NCBI GenBank assembly: GCA_937120535.1
Contig: CAKZJX010000111.1
Location: 1 to 64,000, forward strand
From: an uncultured Anaerolineae bacterium
GTDB lineage: Bacteria; Chloroflexota; Anaerolineae; Anaerolineales; Villigracilaceae
DNA length: 64,000 nt
Direction: 5' to 3'
A program made the translations under genes and the position numbers. Positions 16,485-25,174 of the stretch are shown here, piece after piece. The notes beneath the pieces were generated by a model, which did not search any database, was not told the DNA's origin, and saw only the letters and a list, made by a program, of their open reading frames with translations. How positions within the stretch are numbered: position 1 is the stretch's first letter; every line of letters begins with the position of its first letter.

Positions 16485-16715
16485 CTACTCGGAAGATTCA
16501 ACGCTCACTTGCAGCACAACTTCAGGCGCTTGAAATTCGACCTTCTTGTGAGAACCGTCACAGAAAGGTTTGTTCGCCGAGTGGCCACAGCGGCACAGAG
16601 CAATCATCTTGCCCTCGCTAGTATGGGTGTTCCCCTGAGCATCGGTATATGTTGCCTGACCAGGAACCAGGTAAGGGCCGTTCAGGCGAGCTTTGATTTC
16701 AATTTTGCTTCCCAT
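16485..16715 (-). CDS. CDGSH iron-sulfur domain protein
   Basis: A 76-residue protein with one complete CDGSH motif (CRCGHSANKPFCDGSH, Cys41/Cys43/Cys52/His56). It binds a [2Fe-2S] cluster with three cysteines and one histidine, as in mitoNEET. Small bacterial members are thought to take part in electron or cluster transfer. It sits between a flavo-FeS dehydrogenase and the split VOC protein on the minus strand. Confidence 0.9.
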   Translation of the reverse strand: MGSKIEIKARLNGPYLVPGQATYTDAQGNTHTSEGKMIALCRCGHSANKPFCDGSHKKVEFQAPEVVLQVSVESSE

Positions 16716-16778
16716 GCAAACGCCTCCAGATTAAGATTTAGAGCCATCAGCGCCAAGCAAGCCCAAGACTTATAAACG

Positions 16779-19646
16779 CTAACGACTGGCTCGTTCTACC
16801 AAATAGACAATGTGCTTATATGGCCGGCCGGTCGCCGAGGACATGCCTATCTCACAGGGGATATTGCTCGAGTAATATCCCTGATACTCTACAGCTAGCA
16901 CTTCACGAGCTTCAAAGAAGGTGGCGCTCTCGGTCAGTTCCGGATAATATAGCCCTCTATCCCCAGCAAAACCACAACACCCGAGAGAGACGGGCGTCTT
17001 CACCTCAGAGGCGCAGCGTGCTGCCACAGCGCGCATCGTCTCTTGGAGTCCAAGCCGGCGGGCTGTGCAATTCGGATGCAGGATCACTCGGATCGAGAGA
17101 GGATGAAGTTCTAACCGTGGCAGAAGCACCTCATGTACGAACTCCACGGCATCCAGAATGCGGATTTTGGACAGGCGATGGCGATCTTCGTCGGAGCGCG
17201 ATTTGGGGAAACGCAATGCCCCGACACAGGAAGTGGTATCGATCACCGCCGGCAGCGCCCCACCTTTCGTCCAATGCCACAAGCGCTCGATCAGGCGATG
17301 CGACATCCACTCGCCGGCCCGAGAAAACCCCTTGCTCTCAAACGGCTGACCGCAGCACAATCCGTCGAGGTCTTCGGGGACGATCAAGCGTACGCCGGCG
17401 CGTTGCGCTAAATCGATCAAGGTCTGGCCCAGAGAGCGTTCTTCATCTTGGGGCCGGCCCAAGTTGCGCGCAACGCACGATGGAAAGTACACATACCCTT
17501 CCTCCCCTGCTTTGACCATCGAGGCTGCAGAGAGTCGAGAGGAAGCAAACGGAATAGCCTGATTCCAGTGTGGCAAGCCCAACGGTTGGGCGATTCGGTC
17601 CCACAGCCAGCGCCAAGCCCGCCGGGTCAGGCGATCCAAAAGATGGCCAACCCTCACCGCTAAACGCAACGCGCGCTCCACATAGGCAAAGTGACGCGCC
17701 ACCCACAGCGCTACCTGCTCTTGGCGCAGCGTTGCTTGTCGAGCGCGCCAAGCCAAGATGATCTCGCCGGTGTTGATCCCCACCGGACAAGCCAAACCGC
17801 ACAATCCATCAGCGGCACACGTCTCCAAACCAGCATACTGCCAATCTTGCTCCAACTCGGCGCGTAATGCTTGCAAGTCGAGGCCGGCGAACGCCTCACG
17901 AGTGGCCACGAAGGACCACGCGCCGATCTCCCCTTCGTGGTTCAAGCGCGTCCAAGCCCGCTGAAGGGCGATGCGTTGACGCGGCGTCAGCGTCAGGCGG
18001 CGCGAGGGGCACTGGGATTCGCAAAATCCACACTCGATGCACAGGTCCAGCCGGGGATCGGTTTTCGGAAGCTGCTTGGTGAGCGAGACGTGAGCGCGCT
18101 GATCCTCCGAGAGAATCACCCCTGGGTTGAGAAATCCATCGGGATCGAACAGGTCTTTCACCTGGCGCATGATCTGCACCGCCTTGGTGCCCCATTCGGC
18201 CTCAACGAAGGGCGCCATGCTGCGCCCAGCGCCGTGTTCGCCCTTGAGTGCGCCGTCGTACTTTTCCACCACCAATTCGACCAGCGCGCGGGTGAAGCGA
18301 TCAAAGCGCTTCAGGTCTTCCTCGTCGGCAAACGACTCGGTGATGGTGAAATGCAAGTTGCCGTCTTTAGCGTGGCCAAAGATGATTGCATCGTCGTAGC
18401 CGTGAGCGGAGAACAAAGCGCGCAGGTCCAACACTGCCTCGGCCAAACGTGGCACCGGGAAGACCACATCCTCCAGCAAACACGTGGTTCCTGGCGGGCG
18501 CAAACCACTGGCCGAAGCAAACATCCCTTTACGCGCCTTCCAGAGCACCGCTTGTTGAGCTGGGTCTTCGGTGAACTCGGCGTCGTGCAACAGAGGCAGG
18601 CCGCGCAACGTTTGATCCGCTAAGCGGCGATAAGCGGCCAACGCCTCCCCATCCGTAGCCTGATACTCTACCAGCACGGCCGCCGCTTCCTCCGGCAACT
18701 CGCGCAGGATCGCCGGCACCCCAGGCAGATTCTCCACCGAACGCAGAGCCATGCGGTCCATGATCTCGATCGCCCGCGCCCCAGACTCCCGCAACGGAAA
18801 AACGGCTGCCGCTGCATCCTGGATGGTGCGGAAGTACAACTGAGCTGTGTACTTGCGCGGGTAATCGGGCAAGGTGTGCAATACGGCCTCGGCAATAAAC
18901 GCCAGAGTCCCCTCGGAGCCGATCAGCAAATGAATGAGGATATCGAGCGGACGCTCAAAGTCTACAAACGCATTCAGCGAATAGCCGTTGGTGTTCTTCA
19001 TCCGATACCGCCGGCGAATGCGTTCTGCCAGAGGCTCATCCTCCAACACCTGACGCCGGATCTCCAGCAATCCCTTGGCCAGATCGGGCTGTTCGTTCTC
19101 AAAGATGCGATGGGCGTCAGGATCAGCGCTGTTCAAGCAGAATCCGTTAGGCAAGACGAACGTCAACGAGTGGAGGGTGTGATAAGAATTTTCAGCCACC
19201 CCGCAACACATCCCGCTCGAATTGTTCGAGAGGATGCCGCCCAACATACAAGCATCAATTGAAGCCGGGTCAGGGCCGATGCGCCGGCCATAGGCCTTGA
19301 GCACGGCGTTCAAGTAGCCGCCCACCAAGCCCGGCTGAGCACGCAACAATCGTCCTTCTTCCTCGATCTGATAGGCATACCAATCTTTAGAAAGATCAAC
19401 GAGGATGCCTTCGGTGACTGCCTGACCGCACAGGCTGGTGCCGGCCGTTCGAAAGGTCATCGGCGTCTGATATCGTTGGCTCAGACCAAACAAGGTTTGC
19501 ACATCGCCGATCGAGCGCGGTCGAACTACAACTTGAGGGATCAAATAAAAATAGCTGGCATCGCTGGCGTACGCCAAGCGATCGATGGGCCTGGCGAGGA
19601 CTTGATCAGAGGCAAAACAACGCTGGAGGTCGGAGAGCAGGCTCAT
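16779..19646 (-). CDS. FAD-linked oxidase fused to FeS/CCG domains (D-lactate/glycolate dehydrogenase type)
   Basis: A 955-residue GlcD-GlpC-type fusion. Residues ~1-460 form an FAD-binding PCMH domain with the typical RTAGTSLCGQAV segment, plus a C-terminal FAD oxidase domain with the HAKDGNLHF and GEHGAGRSM motifs. Two ferredoxin-like sites follow (CIECGFCESQCP around 525, CAADGLCGLACP around 615). The last third carries two CCG cysteine motifs (CCGQPF, CCGFAG) that bind a further cluster. Such proteins oxidise D-lactate or other 2-hydroxy acids and pass electrons to quinone or an electron-transfer protein. It is the first gene of a minus-strand operon. The substrate is inferred from the family only. 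Confidence 0.85.
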   Translation of the reverse strand: MSLLSDLQRCFASDQVLARPIDRLAYASDASYFYLIPQVVVRPRSIGDVQTLFGLSQRYQTPMTFRTAGTSLCGQAVTEGILVDLSKDWYAYQIEEEGRLLRAQPGLVGGYLNAVLKAYGRRIGPDPASIDACMLGGILSNNSSGMCCGVAENSYHTLHSLTFVLPNGFCLNSADPDAHRIFENEQPDLAKGLLEIRRQVLEDEPLAERIRRRYRMKNTNGYSLNAFVDFERPLDILIHLLIGSEGTLAFIAEAVLHTLPDYPRKYTAQLYFRTIQDAAAAVFPLRESGARAIEIMDRMALRSVENLPGVPAILRELPEEAAAVLVEYQATDGEALAAYRRLADQTLRGLPLLHDAEFTEDPAQQAVLWKARKGMFASASGLRPPGTTCLLEDVVFPVPRLAEAVLDLRALFSAHGYDDAIIFGHAKDGNLHFTITESFADEEDLKRFDRFTRALVELVVEKYDGALKGEHGAGRSMAPFVEAEWGTKAVQIMRQVKDLFDPDGFLNPGVILSEDQRAHVSLTKQLPKTDPRLDLCIECGFCESQCPSRRLTLTPRQRIALQRAWTRLNHEGEIGAWSFVATREAFAGLDLQALRAELEQDWQYAGLETCAADGLCGLACPVGINTGEIILAWRARQATLRQEQVALWVARHFAYVERALRLAVRVGHLLDRLTRRAWRWLWDRIAQPLGLPHWNQAIPFASSRLSAASMVKAGEEGYVYFPSCVARNLGRPQDEERSLGQTLIDLAQRAGVRLIVPEDLDGLCCGQPFESKGFSRAGEWMSHRLIERLWHWTKGGALPAVIDTTSCVGALRFPKSRSDEDRHRLSKIRILDAVEFVHEVLLPRLELHPLSIRVILHPNCTARRLGLQETMRAVAARCASEVKTPVSLGCCGFAGDRGLYYPELTESATFFEAREVLAVEYQGYYSSNIPCEIGMSSATGRPYKHIVYLVERASR

Positions 19647-19890
19647 GACAAATTTCTCTTGGCATCGATCCGATATTGTGATTATAACACCTGCCTCCAG
19701 ACGTTTTTATCGCTCCATCCAGGCTTAGGCATCCTGTTTGACAGGTCACGATCCATGGCGATGGGTTTCAGGGCATCTCAACCAAGATTTATCCACTTCG
19801 GGGTCGGCCTGTGCTTGGGATCCGGCCTCCACTCCGCCGTGCAACGTGAGTCGCATGGGAACACAACACGTAGATCACAGAGCCTCCCCG

Positions 19891-19913
19891 TGTCTTTGTG
19901 TCTCTGTGTGAAA
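19891..19913 (+). repeat. Degenerate TGTCT(C/T)-rich intergenic repeat, copy 2
   Basis: Matches the copy at 12624-12646 with four mismatches over 23 bp and lies about 80 bp upstream of the cyclase gene. It is followed by short A and T tracts. Confidence 0.45.
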
Positions 19914-19951
19914 AAATCCCTTTTTATCCACTCCCCAAAATCAGAGCAATA

Positions 19952-19960
19952 TGGTATACT
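19952..19960 (+). promoter_or_regulatory. Putative extended -10 promoter for the cyclase gene
   Basis: TGGTATACT matches an extended -10 (TGnTATAmT). No good -35 is visible at the right distance. The leader would be about 29 nt and includes a GGAGG site nine bases before the ATG. Confidence 0.35.
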
Positions 19961-19995
19961 CTTAAACATACCCAATTGACGTCGGAGGTGTTTCC

Positions 19996-20826
19996 ATGTG
20001 CGTTCCCCTGTGTCAGCAAAAAATCGCACAAAACCTGAGTCGCCGCGATTTCCTGAAATTCGGCGCTCTGGCCGTAGCGGCCACGGCCGTGGCAAGCTGC
20101 ACTCCTGCCCCTACCCCTACGCCAGTTGCCGCCCAGAAATTCTCCTTCAGCCGCATTTTGGACCTGACGCACACTACAACGCCTGATTTCCCCACCTACA
20201 GCGGCGAAGTTCAACTAGAATTTGAAACTCTGGTCACCTTGGCCAACGACGGATACAACATGTACAAGTGGCTGCTGGTGGAACACACCGGCACCCATAT
20301 GGATGCGCCCTTCCACTTCTCCGATCAAGACCCGGCCGACCGCATCCCCGCCGAAAATCTGATCGGCCCACTGGCCGTGGTGGACATTCGCCAGAAAGCC
20401 GAGACCAACCCCGACGCCGAATTGACGCTAGACGACCTCAAGGCGTGGGAATCAAAGCACGGCCCCATTCCCGACGGCGGGATCGTAGCGATGTACAGCG
20501 GCTGGGACGCCTATGCTAGCACTCCCAAGTTCCGCAACGCCGACAATCAAGGGGTAATGCACTTTCCCGGATTCCATATCGAAGCCATCGAGTTCATGCT
20601 GGAGGAGCGCAACGTGAAGGGCGTCTTTGTGGACACCCTGAGCCTGGATTATGGCCCTTCGATGGATTTTGTGGTCCACTACAAGTGGCTACCGGCCAAT
20701 CGTTGGGGCATTGAGTGCGTAGCCAACCTAGGGCAACTGCCATCCACAGGGGCGATTGCCGTAGTAGGCGGACCCAAGATTGCCGGCGCCACTGGCGGTC
20801 CCACGCGAGTGTTTGCCCTGCTCTAG
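19996..20826 (+). CDS. Exported Tat-type lipoprotein, cyclase family (KynB-like)
   Basis: The 276-residue protein begins with a twin-arginine signal (SRRDFLK, residues 15-21) and a hydrophobic stretch. An AVASC lipobox-like site and a Pro/Thr linker follow, so it is probably folded in the cytoplasm, exported and lipid-anchored. The mature part is a putative cyclase/kynurenine formamidase domain with the metal-binding signature HTGTHMDAPFH (~residues 95-105). These are zinc- or manganese-dependent hydrolases of amide or ester bonds. Export of this fold is uncommon. The actual substrate is unknown. Confidence 0.82.
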   Translation: MCVPLCQQKIAQNLSRRDFLKFGALAVAATAVASCTPAPTPTPVAAQKFSFSRILDLTHTTTPDFPTYSGEVQLEFETLVTLANDGYNMYKWLLVEHTGTHMDAPFHFSDQDPADRIPAENLIGPLAVVDIRQKAETNPDAELTLDDLKAWESKHGPIPDGGIVAMYSGWDAYASTPKFRNADNQGVMHFPGFHIEAIEFMLEERNVKGVFVDTLSLDYGPSMDFVVHYKWLPANRWGIECVANLGQLPSTGAIAVVGGPKIAGATGGPTRVFALL

Positions 20827-20838
20827 AAAGAAAATTCT

Positions 20839-21963
20839 TCACAGCGCACCGACGGCGATGAGATAGAGAGCGGCCTCCTCATCGCCGTCCACGTTTAAGA
20901 GACGGTTGATCTCATCATCCAAGAAAGCGCCTACAGCGCAGGCGCCCAGCCCCAGCGCTGCGGCTGCTAGATACAGATTTTGACCCACATGCCCGGCTTC
21001 AAGCAGCACATAGCGATAGGTGCGTTCTCGATAGCGCCAGCGGGTGCGTTGAAAGATCGCGGTCAGCACGAAGCAGGCGCCGGCCCGGGCCAAGAATTCC
21101 TGGCCGAGGCCAGCGTACAACAAGGCCAGGCGTAGGTTTGCGCTGCGCAACTGTTCCAACGCGTGGGTGTAGGCATCATAGTGATACAGCCCAGGAGCAA
21201 AGCCGCTCGCCGAATGGATGACAACGTATACTTCGAGCGGATACAGCGCCCCAGCCGAGGGCGCCGCCCGGAACCCCCACCTAGATTCGGTGATCCCCTG
21301 GGCAGCGTGCAACAGAAATGAGAGCGCTTCCGGGGAAAGAGGTTGTTCAGAGTAGCTGCGCTGAGAACGGCGTTGTTCGATCGCTTCGGCCAAGCTGATT
21401 GCATGGCCTCCCTGCGGCGGAGGAAGAGGAACGCGCATCGCGTTGGGATAGGTTTTCCGCCGTTCGGCCGGCGCGCCCCAGTCCGAGGGGGTCCCGAACC
21501 GCTGAGAGGAGCCCGCTTTGCTCCAGAGATGGTACAATGCCCCGAGATCGGCGTTCTCCATCCCCGAGGAGGGCGTCGCATCGGTCTCGTGCGGCAAGGG
21601 AAGCCATCGTCCCAGCAACCAACCCAAGCTCAGCGCCAACCCATAGCGCAACACGTCGCGACGACCAAGCACTAGTGAAGGAATCTGCTGGTTGGGACGA
21701 TCTGGGGAGGGGAGAAGTGGACGATCGGTCTGAGATTGTGCGGTGCGAGATCGGACGAATCGCCTGCGCACATAGGCCGCGATTCGACTCCAGCTCAGAG
21801 CGATGTGGGCGGCGATCAAGGTTAGGCAGAGATAGCCGGCCTCGTCGTGCCAGGCAAATTGGGGAAACCCAAACAAGCCGGCGATAATGCCGCTGACCCC
21901 GACATAGACTCCGCTCAAGAACATGCCGACAATGACCAGATACTCTACGTCCTTGCGTCGCAT
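20839..21963 (-). CDS. Membrane-anchored SagB/ThcOx-type oxidoreductase
   Basis: A 374-residue protein. The first ~70 residues are two hydrophobic segments resembling a DUF4405 membrane domain, and a second hydrophobic stretch lies near 105-120. From ~185 to the end it is an FMN-binding SagB-type dehydrogenase (EQRRSQRSYSEQPLS; AAPSAGALYPLEVYV). SagB enzymes oxidise azolines to azoles in peptide natural products, but many bacterial relatives stand outside such clusters. No YcaO cyclodehydratase or precursor peptide is seen nearby, so a membrane redox role is as likely. It converges on the cyclase gene with a 12-bp gap. Confidence 0.78.
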   Translation of the reverse strand: MRRKDVEYLVIVGMFLSGVYVGVSGIIAGLFGFPQFAWHDEAGYLCLTLIAAHIALSWSRIAAYVRRRFVRSRTAQSQTDRPLLPSPDRPNQQIPSLVLGRRDVLRYGLALSLGWLLGRWLPLPHETDATPSSGMENADLGALYHLWSKAGSSQRFGTPSDWGAPAERRKTYPNAMRVPLPPPQGGHAISLAEAIEQRRSQRSYSEQPLSPEALSFLLHAAQGITESRWGFRAAPSAGALYPLEVYVVIHSASGFAPGLYHYDAYTHALEQLRSANLRLALLYAGLGQEFLARAGACFVLTAIFQRTRWRYRERTYRYVLLEAGHVGQNLYLAAAALGLGACAVGAFLDDEINRLLNVDGDEEAALYLIAVGAL

Positions 21964-22029
21964 GGTGCACCTCTTACCAAAAGCGAACTCCGGGATACAA
22001 TTCAGATGATCGCACGAAACGCGGGCGCC

Positions 22030-22230
22030 AACCTACATTCCGCACCCTTGCATCGCATTTTCAGATCATTTAGCCAGGTTGGCTCTTTCGGTCAACTTTT
22101 TGCAGGAAGCGGGGCTAGGTGCGGAATGTGGGTTTGAAAAGCCAAAAGGCCAGGATCAGCGTTTCGTCACCCCAAGCTTACCCCATAATTCCGCTCTCCG
22201 CCATTGTTTCGGTGTGGAATGTGGGTTCGA
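22030..22230. repeat. Three-copy repeat (one inverted, two direct)
   Basis: Copy 1 at 22030-22047 reads as the reverse complement of copies 2 (22117-22137) and 3 (22211-22230). The shared core is GGTG(C/T)GGAATGT(G/A)GGTT. Copy spacing is about 70-75 bp. The origin is unknown. Confidence 0.6.
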
Positions 22231-22498
22231 CGGTGCATACAGCAAGGAATCGATCCAGCGGCGGGGAACTCACGGCTCAGGAATAGGACGACGCTTTGGG
22301 AAAAGTAGCGTGGACGTGTCTTCTCCGAAAGGATGGATGACTTCTCCCGAAAGCCTTGAGGATGTTTAGCGATCTAATGCTCTTTGAAGATATCCCCATT
22401 TTATCATCACGATGGAAGGGTGATTTTGACTCAGCTGATTGCAAGGAACATGCGCCTGATCATTACCCCCTGCAGCGAGGGCGATAGTCCTCTTGGTA

Positions 22499-22554
22499 TG
22501 AAAGCCTCCTGATCGAGCGGGTTGGCCGACCAGACTCGAATCAGAAGGCTTTCA
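22499..22554. repeat. Long imperfect palindrome/hairpin
   Basis: The left arm 22499-22517 and right arm 22535-22554 pair over about 19 bp with one mismatch and one bulge (TGAAAGCCTCCTGAT / ATCAGAAGGCTTTCA). It starts 63 nt downstream of the metalloprotease stop codon on the minus strand. There is no T-tract, so it may be an mRNA 3' structure or a MITE-like remnant. Confidence 0.6.
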
Positions 22555-22616
22555 CTACGTTTCACTATCAACAAAAGTCAGGGACGCCAGAATCCCCGAC
22601 CTGGCAGGGCGCAGCT

Positions 22617-24548
22617 CTATGGCGATTGATCAATCGATCCGCCTTCTACCTCTACGCCTGCAGCCACCTCCTCGAAGGGGTTGATGTCTGCTGTTGGAGT
22701 GGTCGCGCCCTTTGCCCAATCCACATAGAGCGCTCCGGCTGCAGAATCCCGAAAGAAACCTACTCCAAGGGTTCCCACTAACAAGGTTGAATCACTACCA
22801 GACCACACCAACACACTGTTGATGTAAAACTTCAGCGAAGACCCAACGGCTACGACTTTCAATGTGTTCCATCCATTTTGGACGATGGCTGCGCTGAACG
22901 TCCAGGGTTTCAGGGCAACAGAACTTCCTGCACTGGTCATCTCATAGACGGAGAAAGTGCCATCGTTCGAATACTGGAAGACATAAGAGGGTGTCCACCA
23001 ATTGGTCGAGGTTAGGCTGCCCGGATTGCCGCGCAGGATAATCCGATTAGCACACCTAATACACGTGCCCGTACGCTTCATGCGCACCTCATACCTCACA
23101 TCGCCAAACTTCCCAGCGCGCTTGGCCGAAGCCCCAGTATTGGCCAAACCTGCCGACCAATAGGCAGCACTGCTTACACTCCAAGAGCCAGTCACCGCCG
23201 ACCAACCGCTGGCCGATCCGTTGAAAGAGGAATTGAAGTTATTTGCGATCACTTTTGGACGGAAATTAGCCACAGTGTAAGCAGTGTCGTTCAACACCTT
23301 GTAGTTCTCGGACGACCCAACAACACCCATCGGATCGCCGGTATAGGTTTTGGTGGGATTGGACCAGTACTGAAGGCGGGTGCAGGAGTAGCCCCAATCA
23401 ATGCACCGGTTGTTATACGCCATAATAGTGCGCCAACGCTTGCTTGGATCGGTGGTGTACGGGTGGACATATCCATGACCATGGGCATAGGGAGTAGTTT
23501 CGGGATCCACGTAGATGTCATGACGGGCTCCCTGCAGATGGCCGAACTCGTGCCCGAACGTGTAATAGCCGGTTGCGCAATCGCGAACCGTCACCTGGAA
23601 CGCTGTCGAGGCACTGGCCAAGATAGTATAAGCCAATCCACAAGCGTCTCCATTTTCGACGATCAAAGCGACCATATCGGCGCCGTAAGTATTGCGTAGG
23701 CTATGAATGCTATCGAAGTAGCCATCCCCATTTCCCTGCAGGCGGATCAAATCGGTAGAGAGATTCCCGGTTTCGGCATACGAATACTCCCTAATGTGCA
23801 CCAAGCGTAATCGCGGATTCACTCCGGAATTGGCACACGATTGGTTGGTTTCCAGCACCGCCAGGGCGATGCGCGCCTTCATGGCTGCCGTCCCCCCCTC
23901 TGCAGCACGCGCATCATCGGTGTAAGCCACCATAATGTCAATCCGACTTCCGCTATCGGCTTCAGGCCCCAGATCGCCAGGGGCTAGTATCTCTCCGGCA
24001 GGCGCATACTCCCATCCCTCCGGATGATCTTGATATTTCGACTGATCGATCTGAATGGCTTTGTAGAAGCCCTTGCCGGCCCACGACACTTCATACACAC
24101 CTCGCGACGGCGAAGCAACATGCAAGATCAAGACGTTATCCGAGACAACCAGATAGAAATAGCCAGGCATTCCCTTCAAACGACCACTCCAATACGAACC
24201 CCATTGGTCACGCTGCACCTGACTCACCAAACCGATAAAACGAGTGTCCGGAAAAACGTTCAATCCGATCTGAGACAGGCTATCCTTGCTGCGCGGCCGG
24301 CCGGCGGCATCGAACAACATAGCGATATTGGCCGTCACAAATCGTGCGCGCTTGACATGGTCGCCGCTCGGACCTCCTAGATCAGCCGGCAGGTCGGAAA
24401 CGGCCACATCCCCAAACAACGACGGAGTTTCCAGAGTTTGGGCGCGAGCGCCAGATAACCACCCAAAGGCCAGAGCAAGTATAAGCAACGAGATCAACAG
24501 GCCCTGGCCGATCGTGGCTTGCTTGTTTACAAACATGTTTTTCTCCAT
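22617..24548 (-). CDS. Secreted metzincin-type zinc metalloprotease with LamG-like C-terminal domain
   Basis: A 643-residue exported protein. A perfect TAAGGAGG site precedes the ATG. A signal peptide ends near residue 36 (ARA). Residues ~65-180 form an N-terminal domain also present as a separate lipoprotein downstream. The catalytic domain has the metzincin motif HEFGHLQGARHD (His333, Glu334, His337, His343) and a TIMAY Met-turn further on, as in the M12/reprolysin group. Several cysteines suggest disulfides. The last ~200 residues look like a concanavalin/LamG-type binding domain. It probably degrades extracellular protein or matures cell-surface proteins, with the N-terminal domain as a propeptide. 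Confidence 0.85.
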   Translation of the reverse strand: MEKNMFVNKQATIGQGLLISLLILALAFGWLSGARAQTLETPSLFGDVAVSDLPADLGGPSGDHVKRARFVTANIAMLFDAAGRPRSKDSLSQIGLNVFPDTRFIGLVSQVQRDQWGSYWSGRLKGMPGYFYLVVSDNVLILHVASPSRGVYEVSWAGKGFYKAIQIDQSKYQDHPEGWEYAPAGEILAPGDLGPEADSGSRIDIMVAYTDDARAAEGGTAAMKARIALAVLETNQSCANSGVNPRLRLVHIREYSYAETGNLSTDLIRLQGNGDGYFDSIHSLRNTYGADMVALIVENGDACGLAYTILASASTAFQVTVRDCATGYYTFGHEFGHLQGARHDIYVDPETTPYAHGHGYVHPYTTDPSKRWRTIMAYNNRCIDWGYSCTRLQYWSNPTKTYTGDPMGVVGSSENYKVLNDTAYTVANFRPKVIANNFNSSFNGSASGWSAVTGSWSVSSAAYWSAGLANTGASAKRAGKFGDVRYEVRMKRTGTCIRCANRIILRGNPGSLTSTNWWTPSYVFQYSNDGTFSVYEMTSAGSSVALKPWTFSAAIVQNGWNTLKVVAVGSSLKFYINSVLVWSGSDSTLLVGTLGVGFFRDSAAGALYVDWAKGATTPTADINPFEEVAAGVEVEGGSIDQSP

Positions 24549-24610
24549 GTTTTCCTCCTTAAACTAAGTGTGATAACTGAACGACATCAATACAACAAAC
24601 ACAAATCTGT

Positions 24611-25132
24611 CTAACCTTCACCTCCTGGATACTCGGCTTGTTCAATTTGGATGACGCGGTACAAGTCATCCTCCACGAACGCAACTTCGTAGACTCCTAG
24701 CGGGCTATCGAAATGGGCCAGAAACACACCGCTAGTGTATACCATGTACAGAGCACTAAACTCGATGTCCTTGAGATATCCACTCCAAACATAGCCATCC
24801 CCCTCCGGAGCAATCTCCTGGATCACTCCCACATACGTGACATCAGGAAACAAATTCAACACGATCTCGCTCACTGGACGCGCCTGACCACTCTCGTCCA
24901 ACAGCACTCCCCAATTGATCTGCACCAGACGCCAACGTACTATGTGCGGTTTTTCCGGGATCGAGCGAGTTGGAGGGTAAGCCGCATCGAGAAAGAGAAA
25001 AGTCCCTGAAGAAGAAAATGCGGTAGGAGTTGCCAAGACCCCGAGCGGCTCTACGCCCGAAGATCCAGACGTACAACCATTAAGAAACAAAGTCAGCGCG
25101 ACGAAACGCAAGAAAAAGGTTAGATTTTTCAC
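24611..25132 (-). CDS. Lipoprotein homologous to the metalloprotease N-terminal domain
   Basis: A 173-residue predicted lipoprotein (lipobox FLNGC, Cys20). From ~residue 60 on, it aligns with residues ~68-180 of the metalloprotease encoded on the same strand 62 bp further on. Shared features include a LNVFPD/LNLFPD motif, a WSG(R/Y)LK segment and a GVYEV...(Y)(K/R)(A/V)IQI(D/E)Q ending. It lacks any catalytic domain. The most likely reading is a stand-alone copy of the prodomain, anchored outside the membrane, that inhibits, chaperones or docks the protease. It is the first gene of the pair, and the IS element lies directly upstream. Confidence 0.72.
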   Translation of the reverse strand: MKNLTFFLRFVALTLFLNGCTSGSSGVEPLGVLATPTAFSSSGTFLFLDAAYPPTRSIPEKPHIVRWRLVQINWGVLLDESGQARPVSEIVLNLFPDVTYVGVIQEIAPEGDGYVWSGYLKDIEFSALYMVYTSGVFLAHFDSPLGVYEVAFVEDDLYRVIQIEQAEYPGGEG

Positions 25133-25146
25133 AGAAAACTCCTATA

Positions 25147-25173
25147 AAAACAAAAAATGACCATTCTTATCAA
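25147..25173 (+). repeat. 27-bp direct repeat, left copy
   Basis: Identical to 26241-26267 except for one T/C change. It lies just outside the left inverted repeat of the IS and overlaps the leader of the lipoprotein gene. Confidence 0.75.
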
Positions 25174-25174
25174 T

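Larger units (their letters stand above)
19647..19995. other. Divergent intergenic region, 349 bp
   Basis: It separates the minus-strand FAD-FeS dehydrogenase from the plus-strand cyclase. It holds a promoter-like extended -10 near its right end and one copy of the TGTCT-rich repeat. No gene, tRNA or riboswitch was recognised. Confidence 0.6.
21964..22616. other. Gene-free region of 653 bp with repeats
   Basis: No credible coding sequence was found. It contains three related ~18-21-bp repeats built around GCGGAATGTGGGTT (22030-22047 inverted, 22117-22137 and 22211-22230 direct) and a long imperfect palindrome at 22499-22554. Composition is more AT-rich and less codon-structured than the flanks. 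It looks like remnants of mobile or repeated DNA. Confidence 0.6.
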
